Assembly (NCBI GenBank): GCA_964575235.1
Contig: CAZNQG010000001.1
Location: 1 to 64,000, forward strand
DNA length: 64,000 bases
DNA from: SM23-62 sp964575235
Lineage (GTDB): Bacteria; Bacteroidota; Bacteroidia; Bacteroidales; SM23-62
Direction: 5' to 3'
Positions 16,880-26,434 of this stretch are shown piece after piece. Both the position numbers and the translations under genes were made by a program. The first letter of the stretch is position 1. Each line of letters begins with the position of its first letter. The notes beneath the pieces are model-generated. The model saw only the letters and a list, made by a program, of their open reading frames with translations, ran no database searches and had not been told where the DNA came from.

Positions 16880-17630
16880 AAAGGCAAAGAAGGGCGATGT
16901 AGCCGAAATGTCTGTAGCAGAAAAGCTCAGCGCTTTATACCAGTTACAGCAGGTAGATACAGAAATAGACAAGATCAAGATACTCCGGGGTGAATTGCCC
17001 CTTGAAGTCCAGGATCTGGAGGACGAGATTGCGGGACTCGAAACGCGGGTCGGAAACATAGAGACCGAGGTAAGCGCCATGCAGGAATCCATTTTGAAGA
17101 AGAACAACGAAATCGTGAATGCCCAGAGCCTGATCAAAAAGTATGAGGAGCAGCAGAAGAACGTAAGGAACAACCGCGAATACGATTCGCTTTCAAAGGA
17201 GATCGAATTCCAGACCCTGGAGATTGAACTGGCGGAAAAGCGTAAAAAGGAGTTCAGCGAACAGGTGACCGACAAGGAAACGTTGATTGCAGAATCCAAG
17301 ACCGTACTGGAAGAAAGGCAGGGTGACCTGAAGAACAAGCAGTCCGAGCTGGACGAGATCATTTCAGATACCCAGAAGGAAGAGGAAGTGCTCGCCAAAA
17401 AGCGGATCGATATCCAGAACATAATTGAGCCCCGGCTTTTTACTGCATATGAGAAGATCCGTGCCAACGCCCGGAACGGGCTTGCCGTGGTGACCGTCGA
17501 AAGGGATGCATGCGGCGGGTGTTTCAATAAGATTCCCCCGCAGCGCCAGCTTGATATCGCATCCAGGAAAAAGGTGATCGTTTGTGAATACTGCGGCCGT
17601 ATCCTGGTGGATATCGACAAGGAAGACTGA
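16872..17630 (+). CDS. Coiled-coil zinc ribbon protein (DUF164 / CT398-like)
   Basis: A 252-residue protein. Residues from about 15 to 190 form long antiparallel coiled-coil helices rich in E, K and Q. The C terminus has a zinc ribbon with two CxxC knuckles (ACGGCFNKIPPQ and VCEYCGRILVD). This is the zf-RING_7/DUF164 family, which is structurally related to the CdsZ/CT398 and flagellar FlgZ-type proteins and is widespread without a fixed function. Overlap with the Nif3 gene (ATG inside its last codons) indicates translational coupling; the two genes are often adjacent. A rho-independent terminator follows directly. Confidence 0.88.
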   Translation: MAEKAKKGDVAEMSVAEKLSALYQLQQVDTEIDKIKILRGELPLEVQDLEDEIAGLETRVGNIETEVSAMQESILKKNNEIVNAQSLIKKYEEQQKNVRNNREYDSLSKEIEFQTLEIELAEKRKKEFSEQVTDKETLIAESKTVLEERQGDLKNKQSELDEIISDTQKEEEVLAKKRIDIQNIIEPRLFTAYEKIRANARNGLAVVTVERDACGGCFNKIPPQRQLDIASRKKVIVCEYCGRILVDIDKED

Positions 17631-17655
17631 TCGGTACTGTACAGACATAAATGAC

Positions 17656-17691
17656 AAGCTGTCCACAGCACATCGCCGGGCAGCTTTTTTT
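17656..17691 (+). terminator. Rho-independent terminator after zinc-ribbon gene
   Basis: AAGCTG (17656-17661) pairs with CAGCTT (17681-17686), and CC (17663-17664) pairs with GG (17678-17679). The right arm runs into seven T residues. The tract ends 2 bp before the next start codon. Confidence 0.75.
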
Positions 17692-17693
17692 GC

Positions 17694-19328
17694 ATGATCG
17701 GGATGCTCCTCCATACCCTCCTTACATGGCTCCTGTCCGGGATGCTGCTACAGGGTTCTACGGCCCGGGCTATTCAGGGTACGATACAATCCCCGGGACG
17801 ATTCAACACCCCCCGAATTTCAGGCTACGCTGCAGAACAGGGTATGGATCCGGGTGCCTCTATCGATCCGGATGTTCCGGTCGTTGTGCTGGATTCGATC
17901 TTTTACCGCATCCTGGACCTCCGGCTGGAGGCCGCGGACAGCTTGCTGGAACGATCCCAGCAGTATAACCCCGGCAATCCCGGCACATTCTACCTGATTA
18001 ACTACGGGGATTTCCTGGATGCCCTGATTGCCGGAAGCCGGCCGGAATTCGAGGATTACCTCAGGGGTTCCGGGGAACGCATCGGATTATTACTCCAGGA
18101 TACCGGAAAGGATCCCTTTGCTTACTCATACGTTTCATCGGCACATCTGCAATCCTCCATGCTATGCGCATACCACGGGGAATATTTCCGGGCGGCCAGG
18201 CATTATTATTATGCCTTTCGCTATCTGCGCCAGTCCGAGCTCGAAGCTCCGGGTAATCCTATGAATTACAGGAACCGGGGACTAATCACGCTTGTGAGCG
18301 CAGCGGTCCCGGAAGAATACAGGTGGATACTGAATGTTTTCGGGCTCCGGGGGGATACGGAAGAAGGATTCGGCTACCTGCAGGAGTACATGGCGGCTGC
18401 GGCCGGTCCCGAACGCCTCGAGGCCTGCCTGCTCCTGATGTTCGCAGGGCAGGTCCTTGGGACGGGTGACCCGGTTGTGAACGGGCGGCCGGATCCGCCG
18501 GGTTGCGGGGAACAAGCCGGTGCCCGGGATTACGGACAAACCCTGCAGCGGTACGCGAGGGCCCTCGCCGACCTGAGCTCCGGTGAAAGCAAGGCCGTTG
18601 TGGAGAACCTTGGGAATTACCGGCAGGCCGACGGGGAACGGGCATTCCCCTACCTGGACCTTCTGCTGGGGGAAGCCGGGCTCCAGCGTCTCGACTCCTC
18701 GGCCGGGCCGTCGCTGGAACGGTTCATCCGGGGCAATACGGGCCTGCATTACAGGCATTATGCCTGGCACCGCTTGAGCTGGCACCATGCCCTGAAAGGG
18801 GAATGGGAGCTTTACCGGGCCGCACGCCGGCAGGTTCTCGAATGCGGTGACCCTTACCTGGACGCCGACCGGCAATCCCTCGCCGAAGCCGTGGACACCC
18901 TGCCGCTGAACATTGACTTGTTGAAAGCCAGGCTGCTCTTCGACGGGGGCGACTGCCTGGAGGCACTTGGGGCGCTCGGAAAATATTCGGACAGCCCGGA
19001 TAGTACGGAGGAAATAAAAATTCCGCTGCTCAGCAGGCGGGACACCATCGAGTACCGTTACCGGCTGGCCAGGATCCACGAAAGGCTCGGTGAAACGGGA
19101 AAGGCCATCACCGGCTACGATCGGGTGATTGCATCGGGGTCGGACGGGGACTGGTATTTTGCTCCCAACGCCGCCCTTCACATGGGAATGATACACGAAC
19201 AGGCCGGGAATACGGAGGAAGCCGGGAAATATTACCGGATATGCCTGAAGATCAACCGTTCAGCCTATGAGAAAAGCATCGATTACCGGGCCCGGCAGGG
19301 CCTTCGGAGGCTGGAGAAAATACCATAA
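17694..19328 (+). CDS. Exported TPR-containing protein of unknown function
   Basis: Up to 544 residues. An N-terminal hydrophobic segment (GMLLHTLLTWLLSGMLLQGST) looks like a signal peptide. The C-terminal third has at least two tetratricopeptide-like units: RYRLARIHERLGETGKAITGYDRVI and NAALHMGMIHEQAGNTEEAGKYYRICL. The middle (TFYLINYGDFLDALI, then AARHYYYAFRYLRQSE) is helical and also compatible with degenerate TPRs. I do not recognise a more specific family. The first ATG abuts the T-tract of the preceding terminator; ATG at 17703 is an alternative start. It is probably a periplasmic protein-protein interaction scaffold, by inference. Confidence 0.7.
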   Translation: MIGMLLHTLLTWLLSGMLLQGSTARAIQGTIQSPGRFNTPRISGYAAEQGMDPGASIDPDVPVVVLDSIFYRILDLRLEAADSLLERSQQYNPGNPGTFYLINYGDFLDALIAGSRPEFEDYLRGSGERIGLLLQDTGKDPFAYSYVSSAHLQSSMLCAYHGEYFRAARHYYYAFRYLRQSELEAPGNPMNYRNRGLITLVSAAVPEEYRWILNVFGLRGDTEEGFGYLQEYMAAAAGPERLEACLLLMFAGQVLGTGDPVVNGRPDPPGCGEQAGARDYGQTLQRYARALADLSSGESKAVVENLGNYRQADGERAFPYLDLLLGEAGLQRLDSSAGPSLERFIRGNTGLHYRHYAWHRLSWHHALKGEWELYRAARRQVLECGDPYLDADRQSLAEAVDTLPLNIDLLKARLLFDGGDCLEALGALGKYSDSPDSTEEIKIPLLSRRDTIEYRYRLARIHERLGETGKAITGYDRVIASGSDGDWYFAPNAALHMGMIHEQAGNTEEAGKYYRICLKINRSAYEKSIDYRARQGLRRLEKIP

Positions 19329-19421
19329 AGCACAGAGCCTGATAGACATTGAAAGCATAATGTAATTGCCGGGATATGATATTTCGCATCGGCTGAAATG
19401 AACTGAACCTAAATGATATAA

Positions 19422-21725
19422 ATGATGAAAATAAATCACGCGCTCGGTATCAGCCTGTTCTGTACGCTATTCATAGGTTCCGGATGCCTCCGGGCGCAAC
19501 CTAAATACCCGGAACTCACAAAACCGCCCGCACCGGGAGAAATCATAAATCAGTTACCCGCGGAATACATGCCCGTCATAGGCGTCTGGGTGATGAGTGA
19601 ACAGGAACTGAGTCCCGACGGTTTTAAAAAAACACTGGACCAGGCAAGCAAGAATTCGCCATTTAACCTCCTGATCCCCTTCCTGAGGTTCCCGGACAAG
19701 GAAGTGGCTGACGACGAGATCTACCAAGCCGTAAAACAGGCGGCAGAGTATGCTGTTGAGAACAACCTGGTGCTGGTCCCCGACCTGGATGTCCGGTCTG
19801 CGCGCCGCGCTTTTAAAAAACAATATCCGGATGAACTGCAGGAATTGCTAAGGGTACAGGAAATAAAACTTACCGGCGAAAAGAAGACGGAAACATACAT
19901 CAAGAGTATCGATAACCTGAGTGATCACTACACGGATGGGAACATACCGAAATACAATGCCCTTAAGAGTTCCCTCCTGCGGGTTTATGCATACCGGAGC
20001 GGGCCGGAAGGAATTGAACCGGAGACCCTGGAAGACATCACGAAGGACTGCCGGGTAACCTGTTCATCCGAAGATTCTGTCAGGATAAGCATTCCGGTTT
20101 CCGGTGACAAACACACCCATGCCTGCGTCATGGCTTCCTTTACCTTGTTCTATCCGGATATTTTCGCACCGCATCTGATGGAATTCCAGCGTCAGCTGAT
20201 CCGTCAGTATGCCGATGTTCCCCTGGCGGGTGTTTGCAAGGACGAGTGGGGATTTCCACCCTATTTCCCCAGATATGCCGTTGAAGGCACGTACGATTTC
20301 TGGTATTCCGGGCACCGTGCCGCGGAATATGCCGACCGGACGGGAGGAAGGGAATTGCTGGGTGACTGTCTGCTGATGGCCATAGGTATCCGGGGAAGGG
20401 AGATCGAAAGGCAGGTGGCCATCAATCATTTCAGGGAGATGTCCCTGGAGCGGAACGCTGCCCTGGAGGCTGATTTTTACGATGCGGTGAAGGAAGCTTT
20501 CGGTCCCAAAGCCGTCGTAACGGTGCACCCGACCTGGTGGCCGTATCCCGACCGCCAGGAAATGAAGAAAAACGGGCTTGACTGGTGGGCTGTGAAGCGG
20601 GACTGGGCGCAGACGGATGAAATCGTACCCTTCGGTGCAAGAACGGCTCTCTGCAAGAAATGGGGCAGTCCCATATGGTACAACATGTACTATACCAGGA
20701 TGTTCCCCGACCAGTTGTGGAGTTCGGCCCTGGGCGGAGGCAGGCTGGACTACCTGAGCTTTCAGAGACTTTACGATAAAGACCTGATGCGGGCCGAAAC
20801 CCGGATAAGACTCCTGAACAGCATCAGCCGAAGTCCCCTGGACTGCCCCGTGGCCGTGATCTTCGGCCATGCGGCTTCCATGAACTGGGCGGGTTCGTAT
20901 TTTAACGACGTCGGGATGCCCCTGCTAAACCTTTTATGGAACGCCGGTTACCCGGCCGATCTGATACCGACCAGCGAGATTGATAACGGAAGCCTGCGGA
21001 CCGACGAGGAGGGCTGGATATGTTACGGTGACCAGCGCTATGCCGCCGCGGTCCTTTACCATCCGGAATTCGACAAGAAAACCACCTCGGAGTTTTTCAT
21101 GAACCCGGGCATCCGCAAGACCGCCATGTTCCGCGTTGGCGATTGGACGAGGGATTTCTACGGTAAGCCCGTGGATGCAAATCGAATCCTGCCCGTAACC
21201 ATGACGGTCGTAAAAGATTACAGGGATGCATACCTCCGGATCGCAGAAGTATTGAGGGATCGTAATATAGCCCCGCAGACACCGGCGACGGAGGACCTGG
21301 ATGAGAAATACTATACCCTCCGGGATTTCCACGAGGTCTCCAAATTCCCGCCGACTACCGGTTTCTGCCGCCTGATAGACGGTACGGTCATTCATGTGGC
21401 GGGAACGCACGATGTAAGCGGGGATCCCATACGTACCGAATTCCGCATCGGGGATTACCCGGTTGCCTTTGATGCCGTAGGAGTGGCTGCAGTGCGGCTG
21501 GATGAGAACGGGGAGGTCAGGGCTCTGGCTGCGGGAAGCCTTAAGTCATTTAAAAGCGGTAGTTTTAAGATCGAGCTGGACGAACCCGTGGACCTCGCCC
21601 TGTGGATGGATGATGCGGGAATATGGAAAGGCATAATACAGGGCAGGGGAGGACCCATACCCGAAGCCCTGTTGAAAATCACGGGTAACTGGCAACGCAT
21701 CCTCATCCCGGAAGACCGTCAATGA
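19422..21725 (+). CDS. Large exported protein, possible TIM-barrel glycosidase, family not recognised
   Basis: A 767-residue protein with a signal peptide that also holds a possible lipobox cysteine (IGSGCLRAQ). The first 450 residues alternate strand- and helix-like patches, with PFNLLIPFLRFPD, LVLVPDLDVRS, AGVCKDEWGFPPYFPRY, AVVTVHPTWWPYPD and PVAVIFGHAASMNW. This is like a TIM barrel with carboxylate-bearing loops followed by a beta-galactosidase trimerisation-type Rossmann region and a C-terminal beta domain. The order resembles GH42-like or GH14x-like architecture, but I cannot match a known family. It precedes a GH31 enzyme by 60 bp, which supports a carbohydrate role. Inference only. 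Confidence 0.6.
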   Translation: MMKINHALGISLFCTLFIGSGCLRAQPKYPELTKPPAPGEIINQLPAEYMPVIGVWVMSEQELSPDGFKKTLDQASKNSPFNLLIPFLRFPDKEVADDEIYQAVKQAAEYAVENNLVLVPDLDVRSARRAFKKQYPDELQELLRVQEIKLTGEKKTETYIKSIDNLSDHYTDGNIPKYNALKSSLLRVYAYRSGPEGIEPETLEDITKDCRVTCSSEDSVRISIPVSGDKHTHACVMASFTLFYPDIFAPHLMEFQRQLIRQYADVPLAGVCKDEWGFPPYFPRYAVEGTYDFWYSGHRAAEYADRTGGRELLGDCLLMAIGIRGREIERQVAINHFREMSLERNAALEADFYDAVKEAFGPKAVVTVHPTWWPYPDRQEMKKNGLDWWAVKRDWAQTDEIVPFGARTALCKKWGSPIWYNMYYTRMFPDQLWSSALGGGRLDYLSFQRLYDKDLMRAETRIRLLNSISRSPLDCPVAVIFGHAASMNWAGSYFNDVGMPLLNLLWNAGYPADLIPTSEIDNGSLRTDEEGWICYGDQRYAAAVLYHPEFDKKTTSEFFMNPGIRKTAMFRVGDWTRDFYGKPVDANRILPVTMTVVKDYRDAYLRIAEVLRDRNIAPQTPATEDLDEKYYTLRDFHEVSKFPPTTGFCRLIDGTVIHVAGTHDVSGDPIRTEFRIGDYPVAFDAVGVAAVRLDENGEVRALAAGSLKSFKSGSFKIELDEPVDLALWMDDAGIWKGIIQGRGGPIPEALLKITGNWQRILIPEDRQ

Positions 21726-21785
21726 CCTGCAGCCGCCTGTGCGCCGCTTGTTTTTGTGTCCATAAGGATGTAAATTGAAAAAAAA

Positions 21786-24020
21786 ATGAAGCATATGAAA
21801 TGTACAGAATTTTCACTGAAAGCAACGATCCTCTCCTCGCTCTTTTTATGGATTTTTATTTCCTGCACCCACCAGGGGATCGTGAAGGTCAGCGTGAGCG
21901 AAACGAACGATTTCCCCCTGCTGGAGATCAGACATCCTTCGGGACCGGATATCGTTTTTCAACCCGTATCGAAGGATACCGGAAGCATCGGTTTTGAGTC
22001 GGGAGGGGAGATCTTCTGGCTCAGGGGCGAGCCGGACCAGCAATACCGAGAAGACGGAAAGCTGGATCTGGTCTGGAACCTGGATACAGGGGATCGGGTT
22101 AGGATCCGGATTAACGAAAATCCGGACGCACCTGTTTTGAAACTGGCCCTGGTGTCAGCCGACAGCCTTAAAAAGCCCGAAAAATGGTTTATCCATGCAA
22201 GGGCGAGCGAAGGGGAATACTTCACCGGTGCCCTGGAAAGGGTGGTGGATGGTCCCCAGGGAGACTCATGGAGGCAGGGCATTGAAACGGCCATGGATTT
22301 GCGGAACGAGCGCGTTGAAATGAAGGTGAAACCGACGGTCTCCGCCTATGCTCCTTTTTACCTTTCGTCGAATAATTACGGACTTTTTGTGAAAGGAACC
22401 TGGCCGGGGCTGTTTGACTTCTGCAAGACACATCCGGGTATCGTCCGGATCGCTTTCGAAGGCCCGGAACTGGTCTTTAAGCTTTACCTGGGATCTGAAC
22501 CCGGAGAGATCGTTCGAAAGCACGCACTCGAGACCGGACCCTCATTTGTTCCGCCCAAATGGGCATTCGGCCCGTGGCGCTGGCGCGATGAACACCGCAA
22601 CGGGAAAACTTATTTTGACGGCTCGGAGGTTAAGGCTCCCTACAATTCGGAAATCGTGGAGGACATCCTGATGATGGATGCATACGACATTCCCTGTACG
22701 GCCTACTGGATCGATCGTCCATGGGGGCCCGGAGGCTTCGGTTTCGAAGATTATGAGATCGATTATGAACGACTGCCGAATTTTACAGAAATGATCACCT
22801 GGCTCAACGGGAAAGGCATCGAGCTGATGCTCTGGATCTGTCCCTGGGTGTACGGTGATATGGCCGTCGTTGCCAGGGAAAAAGGCTACGGTCTGGTCCC
22901 CCGCAGCATGAGGAGAAGGTTCGGCAGGCCCCCCGGACCCAGGCCGGGTGGCCCGGATTCTCCCGCAGGGGTGGATACGGCAAGGTTTAACCGGTTCCTG
23001 AGGAGGATGGAAAGGGAAATGGGAACCATGGTGGTGATGGACTACTCCAATCCGGAAGCATGCGCCTGGTGGGGGGAGAACGGCCCCGGAAAGCTCGCCC
23101 GGATGGGTGTCAAAGGTTTTAAGCTGGACCGTGGGGACGGGGAACGGCTTTGCGATTCCTTACACCTGCTGACCTCTGCCGGCCTGTCCTACCGTGAAAA
23201 TTACAACGATTATCCCAGGCAGTATGTGAAGGCAACATACGATGCGGTTGAACCGGTGCTGGGCGGCGATTTCGTTTTGTTTCCCCGGGCACAGTACACC
23301 GGGAGTGCCAGATACGGCGCCATGTGGGCCGGGGATACCGATAACTCGGATGAAGGTTTGCGTTCTGCACTGATCGCTTTGCAGCGATGTGCGGTGATGG
23401 GGTATCCGCTCTGGACCTCCGATGCCGGAGGGTATCCCAAGCGCCTTGAACGGGAGACGGCAATGCGCTGGATCGGGTTCGCATGCTTTTGCCCGATTAT
23501 GGAAGTTGGTCCTACCGATAACCGCGGTTTCTGGGGAATGAACTATGAGCCTTCATACGATCACGAATTGCTGGCCGTCTGGCGATTCTATGCCAAGCTG
23601 AGAATGAGCCTGGCAGATTATGTGCACGACTATGCAGTGGCGGCTCATGAAACGGGAATGCCCATTGCCAGGCCGCTGTTCATGGAATACCCGGAGCAGG
23701 ATGAATGCTGGGAGGAATGGGAAACCTATAAATTCGGGGATGACCTGCTGGTTTCCCTGGCCTGGGAGAACGGGAGAACCACACAGAGGGTTTACCTGCC
23801 GGCCGGCGAAACCTGGATCAACCTATGGGATGAACAGGAATACGAAGGAGGGCAGTACCTGGAGGTCGATGCAGCCGTTTATAAGATCCCCGTGTTCCTG
23901 AGGAAAGGGAGTGATCTGGAGCTGCCGGGGCTGAGTGAATTGTATGAGGAATCGGTGGCCCTGACTTCTGAAAAACTTCAGATGAGCCTTCTGGAAGAGA
24001 AAGAAGACTGGATGAAATAG
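21786..24020 (+). CDS. Glycoside hydrolase family 31 lipoprotein
   Basis: A 744-residue GH31 alpha-glycosidase. The N-terminal signal has a lipobox (WIFISC), so it should be a lipid-anchored enzyme on the envelope. An N-terminal beta domain runs to about residue 240, followed by a catalytic barrel that starts near KWAFGPWRWRDEHRNG. The likely nucleophile is D448 in GFKLDRGDGE and the acid/base is D517 in MWAGDTDNSDEG. The WTSDAGGY motif follows and C-terminal beta domains end it. Substrate (alpha-glucosidase, xylosidase or sulfoquinovosidase class) is not clear. The gene forms a two-gene unit with the upstream large exported protein; no SusC/SusD pair is present. Confidence 0.88.
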   Translation: MKHMKCTEFSLKATILSSLFLWIFISCTHQGIVKVSVSETNDFPLLEIRHPSGPDIVFQPVSKDTGSIGFESGGEIFWLRGEPDQQYREDGKLDLVWNLDTGDRVRIRINENPDAPVLKLALVSADSLKKPEKWFIHARASEGEYFTGALERVVDGPQGDSWRQGIETAMDLRNERVEMKVKPTVSAYAPFYLSSNNYGLFVKGTWPGLFDFCKTHPGIVRIAFEGPELVFKLYLGSEPGEIVRKHALETGPSFVPPKWAFGPWRWRDEHRNGKTYFDGSEVKAPYNSEIVEDILMMDAYDIPCTAYWIDRPWGPGGFGFEDYEIDYERLPNFTEMITWLNGKGIELMLWICPWVYGDMAVVAREKGYGLVPRSMRRRFGRPPGPRPGGPDSPAGVDTARFNRFLRRMEREMGTMVVMDYSNPEACAWWGENGPGKLARMGVKGFKLDRGDGERLCDSLHLLTSAGLSYRENYNDYPRQYVKATYDAVEPVLGGDFVLFPRAQYTGSARYGAMWAGDTDNSDEGLRSALIALQRCAVMGYPLWTSDAGGYPKRLERETAMRWIGFACFCPIMEVGPTDNRGFWGMNYEPSYDHELLAVWRFYAKLRMSLADYVHDYAVAAHETGMPIARPLFMEYPEQDECWEEWETYKFGDDLLVSLAWENGRTTQRVYLPAGETWINLWDEQEYEGGQYLEVDAAVYKIPVFLRKGSDLELPGLSELYEESVALTSEKLQMSLLEEKEDWMK

Positions 24021-24040
24021 GGAAAGGGTTCGGGTGGAAC

Positions 24041-25168
24041 TCAATCCGGCTGTTCCGGGAAAGGGCTTTGCGGGACGTTGGAAAGGTGTTCCCGTGTATC
24101 TTCGCAGAATTCCAGGAAGGTGGCCTTTTCGTCTTCCGTGAAGCCGATATCTTGCATTGTTTCATCCGGGATGCCGCATGGGACCAGCTCGAAAATGCTC
24201 CTCTCATCCCGATCGTGTTTGTGTACATACACCGGCAGATAATCCATGCCGACGATACGCGTTTCGTCGGTCTTTTCCAGTAGGAGTCCCACAACAATAC
24301 CCCCGTTCCGGTACCGGTCCCTCTGGTTGGAAACAAAATTCCCCAGGGAATAGACCACAGGCCGGTAATAGTTCCTGCCGAACTTCTGGAACCTGACCGG
24401 CTGGACTACATGGGGATGGGAACCGATAACAGCGTCAACTCCCTGATCAAACAGGAAACGGGCCAGCTCCTGCTGCGTTTGGTTTTCCTCCCGCTGGTAT
24501 TCCTTTCCCCAGTGCATGCATGCGATGATAAGATCGGGTTCCGCCAGTTGAACTTTCCGGATATCCTGGCGGATCAGCGTGGTGTCGATGTAATTCACGA
24601 TGTTGGGTGTATCCGCCACCAGGCTGTTGGTGCCGTATGTATAATTCAGCAGGGCAAGCAGGATATCGTTCTTTTCAAGGAGCAGGGGATAGCTCGACTC
24701 CCTCTGGCCGGGGGAGACGAAAGACCCGGTAAGGATCATGCCTTTGTCGTCGAGCACCTGCCGTGTGCGTTCGAGTCCCTCTTTACCCCTGTCCAGAGCG
24801 TGGTTGTTTGCGTTCACCAGCACATTGAAACCGGCATCCAGCAGGGCATCGGTAAGTTCATCGGGGCTGGAAAACTGGGGATAGCCCTTGTATGGCGGTC
24901 CCCCGTGCGTCAACTCCAGGTTCCCAACGGCAATACCGGCCTCCTTCAGGTAGGGTTTGAGGTGCCGGAAACAACCGGTGTAATCGTAGCTGCCTGAATC
25001 CGACCTGGCCGCCTCGATCTGGGAATCGTGCCCCATGATGTCGCCGGCGAACACGATTCGCAGGGTGGATGGCTCATCCCCCTGGGCCAGGGCAGGGGCA
25101 ACATGCCCTGATGAAAGGGCGGTGATGAGGGTGACGATGCACGATATTTTACGAAAAATCAATTTCAT
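24041..25168 (-). CDS. CapA family exported protein, second copy
   Basis: A 375-residue CapA/PGA_cap protein: signal peptide (KLIFRKISCIVTLITALSSG), then IVFAGDIMGHDSQ, VGNLELTHGG, VNANNHALDRG, IIACMHWGKEYQ and VIGSHPHVVQPVRF, ending in a YSLGNFVSN motif. These are the metal-binding motifs of the calcineurin-like fold. I start at ATG 25168, which overlaps the stop region of the preceding TPM gene (its TAA is 25170-25172). A longer frame reaching to 25288 reads through the glycine-rich coding sequence of that gene and gives a meaningless N terminus. It is last in the LemA-TPM-TPM-CapA operon and converges on the GH31 gene. Confidence 0.85.
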   Translation of the reverse strand: MKLIFRKISCIVTLITALSSGHVAPALAQGDEPSTLRIVFAGDIMGHDSQIEAARSDSGSYDYTGCFRHLKPYLKEAGIAVGNLELTHGGPPYKGYPQFSSPDELTDALLDAGFNVLVNANNHALDRGKEGLERTRQVLDDKGMILTGSFVSPGQRESSYPLLLEKNDILLALLNYTYGTNSLVADTPNIVNYIDTTLIRQDIRKVQLAEPDLIIACMHWGKEYQREENQTQQELARFLFDQGVDAVIGSHPHVVQPVRFQKFGRNYYRPVVYSLGNFVSNQRDRYRNGGIVVGLLLEKTDETRIVGMDYLPVYVHKHDRDERSIFELVPCGIPDETMQDIGFTEDEKATFLEFCEDTREHLSNVPQSPFPEQPD

Positions 25169-25169
25169 G

Positions 25170-25976
25170 TTACCAGGCGCCTCCGGCACCGCCTCCGCCG
25201 AAACTGCCGCCCATGCCGCCTCCGAAGCCGCCTCCACCGAACCCCCCGAATCCGCCGCTGCCGGAACTGAAATTGCCGTAACTTCCATGGTGTGACCGGC
25301 CTGCCCCGCTGGCCAGGAAGAGTGCGGCCCAGAACGGGAGGCTGCTTTTCCCCATGGTGTAATGCCTTCGGGAGCGCGACCTGCCGATAATCGAGAGCAT
25401 GACGATGATGAAAACGATCGTTACGATCAGTCCCTCGGGAGCGGCGGAGCCAGAGCGCTCCTGTATGTATTCATCCACGGTGTATTCTCCCCGGGTAAGG
25501 TCCATGATGGTGGTGGTTGCGGCATCCAGGCCGCCGTAATAATCCAGCTCCTTGAACCGGGGGATCATATCGTAATCCACGATCCGGTTTGCTTTTGCAT
25601 CGGGGACCACGGATTCCAACCCGTAACCGGAGGCAATGAACACATCCCCATGCTGCCGGTCGGGAGAGGGGTTCATCAGGATCAGGATCCCGTTGTCCTT
25701 ACCCTTTGTGCCGATCCCCCATTCGTCCCCCAGCAGGAAACTGAATTCGGCGATATCGTAACCGGCCAGATCGTCCAGGATCACGATGTAGATCTGCGTG
25801 GAGGTCTGGTAGTAGAATTCCTGGAGTTTGGTTTCCAGCTTTTGCCGTTCGCTTTCCTTGAGGAGTTGCGAGAAGTCGTTGACCATCCTGGGAGGCTGCA
25901 TCGGATCCGGGATATCCTGGGCCCGTGCCCCGTGCAGGGTAAAAATGACGAGCATCATGCTGAGAATCTGTCTCAT
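25170..25976 (-). CDS. TPM domain protein with glycine-rich tail
   Basis: A 268-residue protein: signal peptide (RQILSMMLVIFTLHGARAQ), then a TPM (Psb32/MOLO-1, DUF477) domain with VNDFSQLLKESERQKLETKLQEF, IYIVILDDLAGYDIAEFSFLLGDEWGIGTKGKDNGILILM and the ASGYGLESVVPDAKANRIV segment. A transmembrane helix (LIVTIVFIIVMLSIIG) precedes a C-terminal tail of Gly/Phe/Ser repeats (GSGGFGGFGGGGFGGGMGG) ending in W. This is the YgcG-like architecture. TPM proteins sit in membranes and are linked to membrane stress or complex repair. It lies between a smaller TPM protein and CapA in the LemA operon. Confidence 0.88.
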   Translation of the reverse strand: MRQILSMMLVIFTLHGARAQDIPDPMQPPRMVNDFSQLLKESERQKLETKLQEFYYQTSTQIYIVILDDLAGYDIAEFSFLLGDEWGIGTKGKDNGILILMNPSPDRQHGDVFIASGYGLESVVPDAKANRIVDYDMIPRFKELDYYGGLDAATTTIMDLTRGEYTVDEYIQERSGSAAPEGLIVTIVFIIVMLSIIGRSRSRRHYTMGKSSLPFWAALFLASGAGRSHHGSYGNFSSGSGGFGGFGGGGFGGGMGGSFGGGGAGGAW

Positions 25977-25991
25977 GGTTGTTCCTTTTTT

Positions 25992-26432
25992 TTATTGGTC
26001 CCCGAAAGAAATCTCATCGGGCAGTTCGTTTACATCGCCCTTCTGGTAGGGGAAATGTTTCTTCAGTTGTTCGCCCGCCATCCGTATGCCGGCCTCCAGT
26101 CCTCCGCAAAACCTTTCCTCCCGGAATTCCGCCAGCATTTTTTTCTTGATGACGTTCCAGAAATCATCCGGGGTCACGGCATTGATCCCGGCGTCCCCCA
26201 GGATGGCAAACTTGCGTTCTTCGACGGCCAGGTAAAAGAGCACCCCATTGCGTTTCTCGGTCCGGTGCATTTCAAGTTTCCTGAACAGGAAAGCCGCACG
26301 GTCCAGCACATCCCCCCTGCAGAGACGCTCGACGTGTACGCGTATTTCCCCTGAGGTATTAAGCTCGGCATCCCGGATGGCGTCCCGTATCCGGTCTTTT
26401 TCTTCCTTTGAAAAGAATTGGTATGGCTGCAT
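25992..26432 (-). CDS. Short TPM domain protein
   Basis: A 146-residue protein without a signal peptide. It starts with YQFFSKEEKDRIRDAIRDAELNTSGEIRVHVE and continues with a TPM-type core (RAAFLFRKLEMHRTEKRNGVLFYLAVEERKFAILGDAGIN, then EERFCGGLEAGIRMAGEQLKKHFP). It is a cytoplasmic-facing partner of the long TPM protein encoded next. Start and stop positions leave 2 bp from lemA and 15 bp to the next gene, so these genes are one transcription unit. Confidence 0.85.
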   Translation of the reverse strand: MQPYQFFSKEEKDRIRDAIRDAELNTSGEIRVHVERLCRGDVLDRAAFLFRKLEMHRTEKRNGVLFYLAVEERKFAILGDAGINAVTPDDFWNVIKKKMLAEFREERFCGGLEAGIRMAGEQLKKHFPYQKGDVNELPDEISFGDQ

Positions 26433-26434
26433 GG

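Noticed and set aside
25169..25288. Longer start for the second CapA protein
   Set aside because: It would translate the glycine-rich gene sequence in another frame; the ATG at 25168 begins a normal signal peptide.
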